Source: Haemonchus contortus | Taxonomy: Eukaryota > Nematoda > Chromadorea > Rhabditida > Trichostrongylidae | Assembly (NCBI GenBank): GCA_000469685.2 | Contig: LS997567.1 | Span: 1,762,743 to 1,826,742, forward strand | Length of the DNA stretch: 64,000 nt | Reading direction: 5' to 3' | Part shown: in pieces, positions 12,517-25,462 of the stretch | How the letters are laid out: each line of letters starts with the position of its first letter | How positions within the stretch are numbered: position 1 is the stretch's first letter | Program-made: the position numbers and the translations under genes | Notes under the pieces: model-generated | Seen by the model: only the letters and a program-made list of their open reading frames with translations | The model's database searches: none | What the model was told of the DNA's origin: nothing

Positions 12517-14080
12517 TTAGTTGCAGACCCCTATCGTGGGTAGAAGAGAATGCAACCGTCAATTACCGAAAAGCTCGTGATCGCAACTCTAAACGTTTGA
12601 CAAATTATTTGGGAATTTTCAGTGTGAAGGTGACGAGGCGGGAATTTCTGGCAAAGTAGAGCCTTCTTGGAAGCTTCGGATTGTTTGCCCCTCAGATTCT
12701 GCTTTACAGGCCACTCCACCAACAATTCAACTGAGGTATCCATGAACTTCCACACGTGTTTGCCAATGTGTTTGAGGCTAATATCAATACACATGTTTTA
12801 GGTGTCCAAGACACTCCATTTATTTGGGAAAAGACTTCACACGACCAGAGGTCCCAAGTGTTGCAGAACACGCTCGTCACATCGAGAAAAGTCAGCCTCC
12901 GCTTTTCATCAAATAATACCTAGACAGGAATCGAATGCAACTTTCGAAAGATACACCGCTTGATTTTCAACTCCTACTCTAGTTCTGCCCTGCACTTCTT
13001 ATCGTTTTCGACTGATACCAAAGTTTGCCAATTGCAAGGGAAGCTATAATTGAACCTGGTTACATAGACGAGTTGACTCGTCACTACTCGGTACACGCAA
13101 GAAAAGGGCCAGAGTGAGTTGCAAAGCGGATATAAACTGAATTTTGGCCAGGTTTCTCCTCCCGATCAGTGGCTAGAAGCGGGACAGGGCTTGGGTTGCT
13201 GGTACTTCTGTGAGACCATGTCCACTACAGAGCGTCATCCACCTCTTCGTAGGTCAAAGAGCTCAACTAACTCGGAATTCTGGGAACACTTTACCTGAAG
13301 AATTTCACCTGGTTCCATACCTTCAAAAAGCTATTGCTTTTTTAAAAATCAGTCTAAATTCCACTGCAAGAGTTTCGATATCTTACCATAAACACGTAAG
13401 AAACTTCATTCAAAACCCGTAAAAACAGCAGTAATGTTTAGTAACACCCAGAAAGGCTGTTGGAGTGAAGCAAAGATCTCGGAGAAGGAGAAGACAGAGA
13501 TAAGCTTCTGACATAAAAGCTTCTCCCAACAAAAAAAAATCAACAACAGTAACAATACGTAAACAAGCTCTGAATTAAACAACGGTTAACAGCTGAAACC
13601 TAATTCTTGGATGCGGAAACTACGTAACATTGGATACGGTTTCCAGTCCATTTCCAACAACAATAGCACCAGACCTGCAATACAATGCAGGAGATGGAAA
13701 TTGATTGACTCGAATATGAATTTCGCTCCGGTAGCACCCCTATTTGTCCCGCCTCACTAGCGCACTGATTGAGTGGTCGTGTTACGGTGCATTTCTATGA
13801 CCAAATTCAACGGGAGTAGGACCTAAGTCCCTCTGGGGTCAGCTGAGGTGGCAATAGGGACTTGTATCAGGAAAGAAGAGCACTAACCACATGACAGCCA
13901 GATGGCTTCCAAAAACAACTGCCGAGAAACCTGGCAATTAGACCGACTAGACCGTTACAATCGTACATGCCATACGTTTGTATGTGCTTTTTGACTTACT
14001 TTTCAAAAAACGATACCGTACATATTAAAAAGTACGTCAGCAACATCGCAATGAACGAAATGGATCGATTACTTATTGAG

Positions 14081-17000
14081 TCACGTTCTGCAGTAATGAC
14101 AATGCAACTTACTTCGTTACAAGAAGTGATGAAGGATCACGCACATCAAGAGGAACAGCATGGAGAAAACTTGCCTGAACACAAAATTCAAACAAAAGTA
14201 AGCGAATCGCAGTAAGTAAGGTGGGACTCACCTGCTTCGTGTTGAGATCAATGGAATAAGCTGCAAATCGGCAGTCAAGAGCGACTGACAGCACTTGAAG
14301 TTCTTTGCCGTTCAACTGAATGGCAACCCCTGAACGATACAACTGACCAGTTGCAAATATTGTTGATACCTTTTGATTAAGAAGATCAGATATATTCTAA
14401 ATAGTACTCGCTAGCAACCTCGTTGCCTTGAAAATGTCAGGGTCACAGTTACTTACCAGTTATAGTGGCACTATGATAAGTCAAGGTAGTCAGCTTTTCC
14501 AAAGTGGCACCATGGATAGCGAATACGGTCACTGTTCCCGACTCGGATCCAACTGCTAGCCATCTTTGGGTGCCTTCACACAAAAAAGCAAGTGCGGAAA
14601 GACCGCAACGCTCCACGAATATCTAGATAATTTCAGAATGGAAGTGTCTGCGGTACAGAATTACACCGACCCTTTTGGATAAAAATGGGAGAAGGCCACT
14701 GACCGTACAGATTGGTTCAGGCTTCTCAGCCGACTTCCAAAGGAACAGATTCCCCGAAGTAGATGCCGCACAAAGATAGACAGTACCGTCAACATCTGTC
14801 CACGTGGCAACCTATAAGGACAATGTAATCATCTAGAAGCTTAAAAATTTCAAAAGTAGCGCGCCTGTACCTTACTGAAGATGGACAAATTTGGACTTGC
14901 AAGTACCGGATACCTGATTTCTTTTTCAAGACGCACACCACGATCTTCATCGACATATAGATTTAACCGTCTGAAACATCTCCGGTGACATACACTTTAT
15001 GTAGCTGATCAGCCTTGGAAACATTCGGAAGCATTGGAAACTAGCCAGCGAACAACTACATGACCACTCTAGACCTGAGGCGACCTGTGGTCAAATTCAA
15101 CAAGAACAAGAACAACAAATTTATACTTACTCGATCTGTCCGTCGGCATAGGATACAGCGGATAAATGCTGGTTATTTGATACCTAAAAAATTTTACGTT
15201 AAGAACGATACGAAATCAAACCCACATCTGAAGGTCGCTCAGCTAGGCCCACAATCCTACCAATATTGGACTGTTGGACTACAATACTCCCAAAAAAGAC
15301 ATACCTGAGTAACGTCAAGGTCCACAACTCGAGCAGAACTCCCGCTACGCTGATATAGAGCAGAACGGACAGTATACGAGTTCCCATCCTCGAGCGCTGA
15401 AATGTTGGGCCCAAAAATCTACCAAGTCAAGAAATGATCGAAAACCGATGGTTGAGCAATAACTCAACAGAAACGGAGCTGTTATACCTTTGGTTCCAAC
15501 CATCCATGCCGTGACTGTTCCCTTCTCCCCACCAGCAATAATCACACATCCACCAAACGGCAATGACGACGAACGAACACAAGTGGGAGCTGATGGATTG
15601 TATAGAGACAGAAGAATAGACCACGCTGGAATCGGTAGGTATCCTGTTTGGCTTTACCGTAGGCGAAGAAAAGCATCAACGATCTAACCGCCAGTTTTCC
15701 ATTGCATCTGACTGAACCGAATAAAATAATCAGCTCCGATAGTAATTGCACGGATGGTTTCATCAGTTTCGTCCAGTAGACAGACACCAACCACTTGTGT
15801 TCGATGGACACAATGCTCGAGGAAAGGAAGTCGCTTCAGATACAAATCAATGGAGACAATCGACTGCAATGATATCAATCTATGGTCTATGCTGGCGATT
15901 AGCCGCGATAGAGTCGATTTTAAAACGGCGCATATCGATTAGCCCGTAAAGTCGCGCAACCATCGCGCACTCGAGTTTAAACGCAATGACATGGAAAAGA
16001 TGTTGCAGCATGGAAAGCATACGAAAATACTACTCGGAAATTGAAACAAGTAGTGAGTTTTCCTGAAATAAAAACTCACTCCTTTTCGAAGAAAATCAAA
16101 TGTAGCACGATGCAGTCTGACTTCTCCTTCTCTCAGTACATCATAATTATCACAGAAGGTGAAATACCATTGCCGGTGGATACCACCACATGGTACCGTA
16201 CACAAGGTGTCACCATTCCGGACATCAACGACATAGAAGTTCCTCTGAACAAAAATCACAACTGACTCTCGCGAAAATTCTGTCCACCGTACTGGTACTT
16301 GGTATCTAACTTCTTCAATGGTTTTCAACTTTCGAAGTTAGAAAACTCGATTCATAACAAGAATCACGGTACAAATAGGCAAACCTCCAAGATTAATAAA
16401 CCAACCGCATGGAAGCCAAAAATAAACTTATTGTCTGGTGAGAATGAGCATGGTGTAAAACCTCGTAACCACGGGCATGCAGGCCCAGCAGAAATTACTT
16501 CCACGCTTGAATTTGCATCTGAATTCAATAAAAACTCGTAGAGGTATTACAGTAGAGAACAATTGGACCTCTACAGCTGTCCACCAACTCACCATATTTG
16601 CACAGCACCAAAACTCCATTGCTTCCTAGAAGGAAAATATTCTCGTTGTAGTTTCTCACTTGATTGATCGCCTTAGCTTCAAAACATGCGTTAAGCTGGA
16701 AATACGAGCTGATTAAGGGCAAAGTACAGTAAGAAGATTACTCGGTAACACTCTGAGTAAGCGAAGCGGAAGAAAGAGGGTAGGTTAGAAAATTTACAAG
16801 CAAGTTTTCAGCGTTTGCAAACTTGGGCCAAGTGTCTCGCCGGTAAATTTGGGCTAAGCGCCTTGCCACGCATTTTCGCGCCAAATAAAAGAAAGTCAAT
16901 ACCATGCAATTGTAGGGCAAATTTGTGCAGCATGCGGCCTAACGAAAAGATCGCGTTTTTTTAGAAAGTAATACTGTACAATGAAGTTCACCTTTCGTGT

Positions 17001-20000
17001 GCTGGCCATCGACACATCGGTAGAATTGGCTGCGAATTTCGCGAAAAAGACGTGGCCGGACACCGTCCCCACCATGATGAACATTGACTGCTCCACCATT
17101 ATTAGGGCCATCGACGTTATTTTAATATGCGATTTCATTCCATAACTCGATAGTATTCCAGAAAAGTCGAGTACAGCTATCGTTTCTTGATTAGCAACGT
17201 CCAACAATACCTAAAAACGGGTTTCTTTTTGTAGATGATGGGAGCTGTTAATCAAATACTTCTGGGAGGGAATTTACCCCGGTACGATCAGTTTGGTATA
17301 CGAGGGCGAACTTTTCGCATATCGTTACGGAGAGTATGTGGGAGCCGAATTCACACTTGAGCCATACGCAACCTGAAATCATTGCTGAGAATAGTTTGTG
17401 ATAACATTATCAACTCAACATCAGCAGAGCACTATGTCAGAGAGAATTACATTCTCAGTTCTACCTGATGTCACTAATAAAATTACTGTGTAATCTACTG
17501 GGAGCTCGGGAGTACGTTTAGTGCTGTAAGCGCGTGCATGAACTGCTCGCAACGTTTATACTTTTGGAAAGCGCGCCAGCAAGCGGTATACGAGAGTACC
17601 TCTTGGGAGACGGGCAGTAGGAACAGTTTTGTGTAATCGGTCCGCCGGACGCGGCTGCGCGGACCATTTGCCTCATTATAACAGTTCTAGCATTCTTCAT
17701 ACAGCTCAATCGCTATACGATTATTACTATCGGCATGATTCTACTATTACTTCTTCTGTTCCTGTATTCCTTACTTGCCGCTGCACTCTGCTACATTCCT
17801 TCTTGCGACGTCACTCTAGCCGCGACGCGACAATTTCGTTCCTACTGCACCACACCCGCACCTCTTCACGCCTCCACGAAGGCGCTTCCTGATACCTACA
17901 CGAGCCTCTGCACAGGAAGCACCTGTGCGACTCATTTGAAGGGATGTAAATCAAGGGTCCAGCCACGAATGTGCACTCAAGTTAGCAAAAGTCATGAAAC
18001 TACTTTTTTCTGTACACTCCTCGAGAGTTCTCCGTGTTTTTTGGTGAACTATGCAGTTAAACGGGTCTCTCGTTTTCGCGTTCTTGTCTGAGCCTTCTCA
18101 GTGAGATAGTATCCTAGTGCTCAATTTCTCTTCTACACCTATTTTTCATATGAAGTCATTATTTTGATCATGGCAGTGGCTCTCAACCCTCTTAAGCTTT
18201 AACTTTATCTCTCCGGTTAGGAATCGGGTCTGAGCATCTCTACAAACCCACAGAGCTGACGCCCCATCTTCCTCTTTCTCTAGCGACTAGCGTTAGAGAC
18301 GCAGAGCACAATGGCGTGGCATACTCTAACTTCATCTTCTCCCTATTTTTTCTTGAATATTTGCTCTCGAGCTCTCGCAAAAACATTTAAGCTCGTCTTT
18401 CTGTATGAAATTAAATCGTTTTACCGGTGCTAAGTGGGTTGGGGGGGACCACGCGGCGCGGCTGCGGCGCGGCACCCTGCGCTCTCCAGCGATGTGGTAG
18501 TGGGCCTGAGTCTGGGAAGGAATGGTAGGGTTGTAATGATGTGTTTCGTGATTCAGAACAAACAATATGCTTGCATATTATGGATATACTTCTTCTGAGC
18601 CGATAAAACCTATTTTTTAATAAGGGGAGGGGCTCCGGGGGTGGGTGAGATGGTTGTCTCGTGTAAAAAGCTGAGATGAGATAAAAGTTGGACGTCCAAT
18701 TGGCTCACCCACCCCGGAGCCCACCCCCCCCCCTTCCTAAAATTAGGTGAAAAACACACAGTTACAACATAAAAAACCATGAAACGTCCCTAAACACCGT
18801 TTTGGCAGGGTGCCGCGCCGCCTGCCGCGACGCGTGGTCCCCCCCAACCCACTTAGCACCGTTTTACCTACGTTCATCAATGAAGAAATGACAGAACATG
18901 TCGCCAATGTAAGCGAGAATAATAGGACTAGTGACGTACAGCGGACTTCTCGCAAGTGATCTGATTCCCCTTTGAAACTCATCGCTGGAATTTTTTTAAT
19001 GTTTCAGCACATCTGAGCATTTGATACCGGAATCCAAAAGCTACGCTAACCAGCTGTTTTCCTGTAAGCATTGAATTCTATCACGCATTCTGGCAAATGC
19101 ACGAAGGTCTGGAATGGATGTGCAGCGTACTTCAAAGTCTTCAGCTAGCTCATTTACGGGCACAGTGGCAAGTGCACCACTTCCCGAGGCGATGCACTGT
19201 AAGTAGCTCGGAATTGAAACGGTAAGTGATGTTGGCAAAACGTGAATATGGCGTGTGCGTTTGCGAAGCGGCTGGTATGAAGGGAAACGACGCGGCTCAC
19301 CGCACCCTGCTGCAGCGCGCTGCGGCAGCAGCGGCGCTCTACGGAATGAGCCAGAAATAGTCAAACCAGTCGCGCTGCAACCGTGTGCGCCACATCCATG
19401 AATGCAACAATTTTTTGATTGCCTTGGCATTTATAAGGTGAACGATTACCAGTTTTTCGTCTACCACACGGATTGCTCGTATTGAACCAGCTTGAACTTC
19501 TTTTTGGTATAACATTTTGAGGCAGTCATCTTCAACGATCCATTTACAAACGATCTAAAGTATTGCGGATCTGTATCATGAATGTCTCTACATTTTTTTT
19601 TCGAATGTCGAAAGCATCAACCTATTTGTATGACCAATTTTCTATTAGTAATACTCATTTTGCATGGGATATTGATCAGGATGGCGGCTTAATAACTAAT
19701 CAATACACACGCTTACCTACTATATTTGAGTAAGATGAAAATCAAGTCGGAGAGGTAGCTCGTTCCTGCCCACCTCGTCTGCTCTCACTCAATGAGATAT
19801 TATGCTTGTGATCAACTCTTTTTTTTGTATCTAACCTTTTGCATAAAGTCAGCATTTCATTTACCTCGGTGATCCTTCCTTTCTTGAGCTTGAGAAGAAA
19901 ACTCCAACCCCTGGTTCAGAACCGTTTCTGAGCACTACTACAGGCCCGCAAAGCCGACGCCTTATCCTTCTCTGACCTTAGCCATTGGCGTCAGAGACGC

Positions 20001-22514
20001 AGAGCACAAAGAAATATCCCACTCCGACGCGAATGGCCAAGAAGCTCTGAACCGCGGTGGACGTGACGCCCTAGACGCCGCGCGGCGAGTTGCGCGTCCA
20101 TTCATGAGCTCACAATCACGCGAGCGACTCCTCCGCGCAGTCTGGCGTGCCAGTTTTTAGGTATACTCACCGTTCTTTTTCTTTTTGCCTTCATGCTGCG
20201 TATCCTGCTCCTATTTTTGACTTCTCAAGCACGAACTAATCTCCTATATGCGTACAACTTATAAATTCTCTTTACAGATTTTGAAATTTCCTGAGTGTTG
20301 ATGACTACAATTTTTCTTAGTTCTCCGGTAGTCTCTTTTAGATCCTTTCCGAATTCATTTTTCACTTCTTTCTTGCTTCTTTTTCCCTCAAAACCTGTCC
20401 TTTTGGCTTCTCATAATGTTACACTATGATTTGACTGAGCCTTACACACTTATAAAACAACCAGCAAACCTCGTCATCACCGGCGGTGTAGATATTACCA
20501 TCACTATCATGACATATCGAATAAGGACGAGCTGCGTGACCAAACTGGGCATCCAACTTTTTTATTACCCTAGAAATTCATATCTTTTGTGGATACCAAA
20601 AGACTTGAGGGTCTCTAGAAAAACTTGCTTGACACAAGCTGAATCCGTTGGCACGGAGTCCAGGATCTTTGCATCCCAAACGCAGAGGCAGCGATCATCC
20701 GCGATGGAGTACAGTCTATCTTTGCACAGATCAAGCCCAAAAATCATTCCCTGAGGTGTACGGTGGGAGATCATCGTTATAAGGTCCTATAGTGATAAAC
20801 TTACTCGATGGCCCTCGAACTTGGCTCGGATAACTGGACCTGTAGATGGAACTGTCACCAAGATTTCCCCATCCATGGTACCGGCAATAACGACAAGATC
20901 ATCCCAAGAAGAGCTAACAAGGATAGAGCTCAGACTGTAATTTGAGGAAAGATTTTCTGGTATTTTCATCTGAAGGCAACGCATCTGGTACCACCAAATC
21001 GAGGAAGAATTGTGTATAGCCAAAAATTAAGGTGTGGGGCATACATCAATGCAAATCGTTCTGATCGGACATGCTGTTTCATGGTGAGTTTCAATGGTGA
21101 TACTTCGTAATCGTACAGTGCCACAGAGTAGGTCCCGAACAACAGGGCCACCTGTAAAAAATCATCACGTTCTCAGGAAATTAATATGGATGAGCCAACA
21201 GCTACCTGCTGAGTATTATCAAAAACCGTCACATCAAGAGGATGATCGTCGAAATAAATCGATGCCGGAACATCAGCTTTTCGGTCTTCATTGAAGAGCT
21301 GTGCGTCCGAAACATATGTCATCGATCGCTCACCGAGAACGAGGACTCCTCCTGAGTTACCAAATACTATTATTCGTTCCAGTTCTGCAGTCTTTGATTT
21401 ATGGGATAAGACTACGTAAAATAACAGGAGGGAGTCTACGACTGTCAGTGTCTTCAACTCCATTGGTTGCGTTCATACTACGCCGCGCCGGCCTCGGCTG
21501 TCCCTTGATCTCGCACGTCGAAGACTGTTGCTGCATTGACTGGACACGTTGAAACTGCGTGCAAGATGGATAGATTGAGAATTCAAGGTTCAACGCTTTT
21601 ACGCTGCCTTTATGTTTTCTTCATTCCGAGACAGAAGCGGGAATTCACAACGGAAACCCAGTCCCTGGAGGAGTACAGCATGAGTCCCAAGTAGAAAAAG
21701 TGGTCGTAACAGCTACTCCTCCACCAGGTGTGTGCCCTCACCCAAGATTCTTTTTCGATGCGTCGTACACGTGTCAGGTTCAGTATTCGTACTAATCGAT
21801 AAATACAACGTGCAGTGTTTAGCCATCCACCTGCGGGATATCGATTGAAAGCCATCGCCGGCGTGGTCAGTACTATGAGTGCAACCATCCAGAAGTTAAT
21901 ATCGACTGCTTCAAATGTTCTTTCTTCTCGTTGCTGGCTTAGTAAGTGTCTAGTTTGAATGCATCTCCGAAAAATTACTTTTCGTTGGTGTCCAAAAATA
22001 GGTAACCATATTTTTCAACTTGTATCGAGAGTCTGACATTATCCAACCCTTTCTTTGTTCTTCAGGTGGAATGCTTTCTAGTTCCATCGTTTTAACATAG
22101 GAACTAGCAAACATCGTCACAACGATTCCTTCTTCACACTTTTTCTGAGCCAAGTTAGTAGTAGGGCACATGCACAACTGTTTTCATGAGCACAACTGTA
22201 GAATTACCTATTTTCAGGAACTCGCAATTAATGGCAGGAGGTTTCACTTGTGGCGCACCTGCCAGTCTCACGAACTATGTCAAAACTCTTAAATCATTAA
22301 GGGACAAGTTACCTTATTTGATACAACTTTACCCGTCTTTTCTGAAGCAGGATAGTGTTTCAGAGAGCTAACCTTCGCAGTTTTGAATCCTATGAATATC
22401 TTCGCCAGGTAAGAGCCTGATAGAAGTTTTACTGCCTGCAGTGGTCAGATTGTATATTTCCAGGCAAGATCCATGGCCTAAAATTTGCAGCCACTGTAGA
22501 TCTATCCGCCGCAT
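14081..22514 (-). CDS. WDR6: WDR6 homologue (WD40 protein, tRNA methylation partner), about 22 exons
   Basis: WDR6 (yeast Trm734/Rtt10) is a WD40-repeat scaffold that works with FTSJ1/Trm7 in 2'-O-methylation of tRNA position 34; that is family knowledge. Exons in order: 22514-22373, 21384-21206, 21151-21104, 20984-20805, 20750-20625, 20544-20470, 19554-19450, 19196-19051, 17210-16992, 16695-16593, 16518-16385, 16244-16080, 15863-15689, 15625-15488, 15396-15305, 15183-15131, 14970-14871, 14811-14704, 14622-14457, 14369-14232, 14174-14113, 14087-14081. The protein is about 885 aa; the human one is about 1120. Diagnostic stretches that follow human WDR6 in order are VALLFGTYSVALYD, FEGHR-GMIFGLDL...ADDRCLCVWD, FGHAARPYSI...TAGDDE, FIFGFHAVGLLILE, VPCGGIHRQW and ERCGLSALAF...VGSESGTVTVF. 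Most junctions keep phase. Those between exons 8/9 and 19/20 do not fit as drawn, the start Met is uncertain, and the C-terminus is shorter than the human one. Confidence 0.86.
17605..17857 (+). repeat. Dispersed repeat family 1, copy 2 (WDR6 intron 8)
   Basis: It carries the same blocks as copy 1, opposite in strand to the host gene, inside the 1.84 kb intron between WDR6 exons 8 and 9. It shares an extra 5' stretch with the 39.3 kb copy (cgggcagtaggaacagttttgtg-like), so copies 2 and 3 extend further upstream than copy 1. Confidence 0.75.
18085..18330 (+). repeat. Dispersed repeat family 2, copy b (WDR6 intron 8)
   Basis: About 245 bp with the same block order as 19775-20030: a 'gagata-tat' start, 'tcatt', 'tctgagca', 'gacgcc', then a ctagcg core and the shared end 'agagacgcagagcacaa'. 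The 17 bp shared end is the clearest match. Confidence 0.65.
18426..18860. mobile_element. hAT-like MITE with long TIRs and 8 bp target duplication
   Basis: This 435 bp element has terminal inverted repeats of about 55 bp: 18426-18480 matches the reverse complement of 18805-18860 with only a few mismatches. The ends begin ggtgctaagtgggttggggg. gttttacc occurs directly on both sides, at 18418-18425 and 18861-18868, as expected for an 8 bp target-site duplication (typical of hAT transposons). A second, inner inverted pair lies at 18623-18649 and 18704-18735, so most of the element can fold back. It has no coding capacity, so movement would need a transposase from elsewhere. It sits in WDR6 intron 8. 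Confidence 0.85.
19775..20030 (+). repeat. Dispersed repeat family 2, copy c (WDR6 intron 6)
   Basis: It shows the same block order and the same 'agagacgcagagcacaa' end as copy b, 1.7 kb away in the same orientation. It lies in the intron between WDR6 exons 6 and 7. Confidence 0.65.
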
Positions 22515-23337
22515 CGAGGTAATCCACTTGAAATCTTTTCCTAGTTTGTTCACTAATCTCAGATGCAGATATATAAACTACCTTTCTGTTTCATAAAAAA
22601 GTTATCAAAATTATTCAATATTCAGATATTCGAATTAGTGAACCCATCAAAATGTATTTATTTCAAATGTTTTCTCTAATGCAAACTTTGTTTCCTTCAT
22701 GAATTCCCTCTGGTAGAATTCAGCAGGAAATGAGCCTGCCAATCAATGGTATCGATTATGCACACACATTTTCACTGCCAATTGCGGAGTAGTATATGAT
22801 ATTCATTAGTAAATATGGCATTCATCAAGTAATCTTTGTGATTAAACAACAAATACTACTTGTACTGAAGCAAGGGTAACGAGGTTTTGTCGCCTTAATA
22901 CTTTACTACCCCTTCAAGGAATCTTCCTTCCCCCACTTTTAACAGATCCCAGCGGAGAAAGCTCAATCTAACCAATAAATGGCAAATGTCAAGTAAGGCA
23001 TTTTGGGAGCGTTTAGAAAAGTTGTTCTCAGGTTTAGCCCCCTTACTTGGGAAGTTCCCGATCTCACCGCTAAATAAATCTTTCACAGAACACAGCAGGG
23101 ATGGATATTCGTCCGAATGATCAAAATATGTAAGCCTCACCACAAAGGAGGTATCCATTCCGCTCTTCCATAGTTAACCGACGACAAATCGACATTTTCG
23201 GTTCGTTAGAGAGCATAATTGACTAAATACAAATCGGAATTTGATTTTGTAATGAATTTCTAGATGTGTGCACAAGCGGTACGCGACCTCCAAACGGTCT
23301 TTGAACAGTAATGAACACAGAAACAGGAAAACACCAT

Positions 23338-23343
23338 TTTATT
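23338..23343 (-). terminator. Candidate distal polyadenylation signal for FUBP
   Basis: The minus strand reads AATAAA about 2.1 kb past the FUBP stop. It matches the canonical hexamer, but AT-rich DNA makes chance matches common. Confidence 0.25.
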
Positions 23344-24500
23344 TGGAAAGAAAATCAGGAACCATAAAACTCGACATAGAAACTTCATAAAATGTGGAAG
23401 AATAGTTAAACAACGTTATACAACATACGATTATTGTAAACAGAGCACATCGTTTAACAAATATAATAGACACACGACAAATATCAGCAAGTACTCTAAC
23501 ACACATCAGAATACGACGGAGAAAAAAAACCACTCACTAGAGCACCCATTCTACAACTAATAACTTACTCTTCAAGTATTACAACATTACAGGAACGATT
23601 TAAAAAACACGACTGAACCAAAGATACAATAGAAAAGAAAAGGAGCCACTTTCTTTGCAATACTATACTACTTATCGTGATAACTCGCTCACTTGTTTTC
23701 ACAAAAATGTGAACCATGAAATCTATCAGAATTGATGAACATGCCATTTTCATGCAAATACGTACGAAACGATAAAATCGACGGCTTGTGATAAATACGT
23801 CCAAGTCACAAAAGTACCCCGAAAATGGACAGAACACGCATTGTGCGCAATAGAGAGCGCAAACGACATGAGTACGGGAAGCGATGGATGGGGCGATGAT
23901 AGGAAAACTTTTTTTTCACAGCATGAAATGTTTTGTGACACAAGATGATGGGGAGACGACAGATGAAGTGCCGTTTAAAACCGGGTCAGAATGAACATGA
24001 ATGAATTCAATCTTAACCTATTCGACGAGTTAACCCTGGGCCAACGTCTTAGACGAAAAGGTCGTAGTGTTAGCGGATCAATGATGTGAGATATGATTTG
24101 TTAGACAACAATCAATAGCAAAGACCTACGTCAAGCGAATGAATGATTCAAATCAGAAGATGAGAACAGAAAGAAAAATGATTAACGATGTTAAGTTCAA
24201 CGCATAAATTCCTAACAGAACCACTTTTGAGAAATAGTAATTGAACAAATTTCCAACATGATACTTCGTTACTCTGATTTTATGAGAACTCGTCCCCGAA
24301 ACACTCTATTATCCAATTTTTCAGAAAAGCCGAAAACGCCTTTATGCGAAACAATCGATCTCACCGGGAGGGGAAACATGCATGCCCATCACAATGAGGA
24401 ACACAGACTTTGATGGGTCTTTCTTTCCCAGGTGCGCTCTTTCCTCACACATTTCGGTTCTTTCAGCAAAATATTCGGCATCTCTATATAAAATTCCCTT

Positions 24501-24506
24501 TTTATT
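24501..24506 (-). terminator. Candidate proximal polyadenylation signal for FUBP
   Basis: The minus strand reads AATAAA about 960 bp past the FUBP stop at 25463. It is one of two candidates; transcript ends would decide. Confidence 0.3.
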
Positions 24507-25462
24507 GAATATTCCTGTTTCCCGGTCCCCACATTGGTTGCACTGGTTCATTCGCACCGCTTGATGTTGTTAGCCGGCGTCCTTTAGAAGCTTGTACAAA
24601 TGGCAGGGTCGCATTCGGCCATCTATTTCGTTTTTGGGGTTAAGCCCATGATACGGTATGGGATGTCTAAACACTATATATAGGATCCTGAAAGCATACA
24701 GCTGCCAAACACGAGAACAGTGATCAAGCTTAACGGGTTGGTCTGACCCTGTCGATCCGTCACTTGACCATTCTTACATTTGCCTAGCCTAAGATGCTCA
24801 AAGCAAGAGTAATCGAGTAATCGAGGACGAGTTCTCTTGATGCCTCAAAATTCTACGCAAATTCACAATCATTACGACATAACCAAACCTTGGCATTTAA
24901 ATTAACCCAACCAATTAACAGAACCATTTGGTTAACATGCCGATAGTTAGCGAATGGTATGGCACTTTTGCACATTAATGTCGCCTGAGTAAAACGATTC
25001 AGAACTCGTAGAATTCGAATGGGGCCGTTGTCATATGCGATAACCCATTTTGCAAAATTGCAATTTTTGGAAAAGTTCGCTTTTGTTCGGAACAAATCCC
25101 TAGGAGCTACAAAATGCTCGCAACAAGCTACTAGACGCAACAGACAAAGCGGCTAACCCGTTCACCTCAGTGAACGCCTTTTGGAACGCGGATCAATAAC
25201 ATTTATCAACTTCGTAACACATCAAATCAGCACGCGGAACACTTCGCATTTAAAATGAAAACTCAAAATCAAAGAACCGAATGGGTGCCTCTACAACGTT
25301 GAAACAGAAATTAAAAAGAAACAAAAACGTCGAAACAGTGTTACCCGCCGAAAAGATAACAAGTCACAGTCACATAAACATAAAACAGACTCGTCATATT
25401 TCTGACGGGTTGTTTCGAGATCTAATTCTTCTTTAAAAATGCATCCCTCTATTTCACCCACG

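Larger units (their letters stand above)
10707..14080. other. Intergenic, no supported gene
   Basis: This stretch lies between the proline-rich gene and the 3' end of WDR6. Open frames at 11190-11495 (+), 11708-11980 (-) and 12531-12794 (-) have no splice context or recognisable domain and are treated as chance. It contains the hairpin at 11195-11239 and a copy of dispersed repeat family 1 at 12281-12516. Confidence 0.55.
22515..25462. other. Between WDR6 and FUBP; probably FUBP 3' UTR in part
   Basis: No supported gene. The 23.3-25.4 kb part lies directly downstream of the FUBP stop codon and only short open frames occur there; it may be a long 3' UTR. A minus-strand open frame at 22895-23158 (87 codons from an ATG) has no splice context and no recognised domain. 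It could be a repeat remnant. Confidence 0.45.

Noticed and set aside
17518..18091. Plus-strand frames of 87 and 118 codons
   Set aside because: They fall in repeat family 1 copy 2 and its flank, inside a WDR6 intron.
21950..22177. Minus-strand frame first tried as WDR6 exon 2
   Set aside because: Its phase did not match exon 1, whereas 21206-21384 fits in phase and matches WDR6 better.
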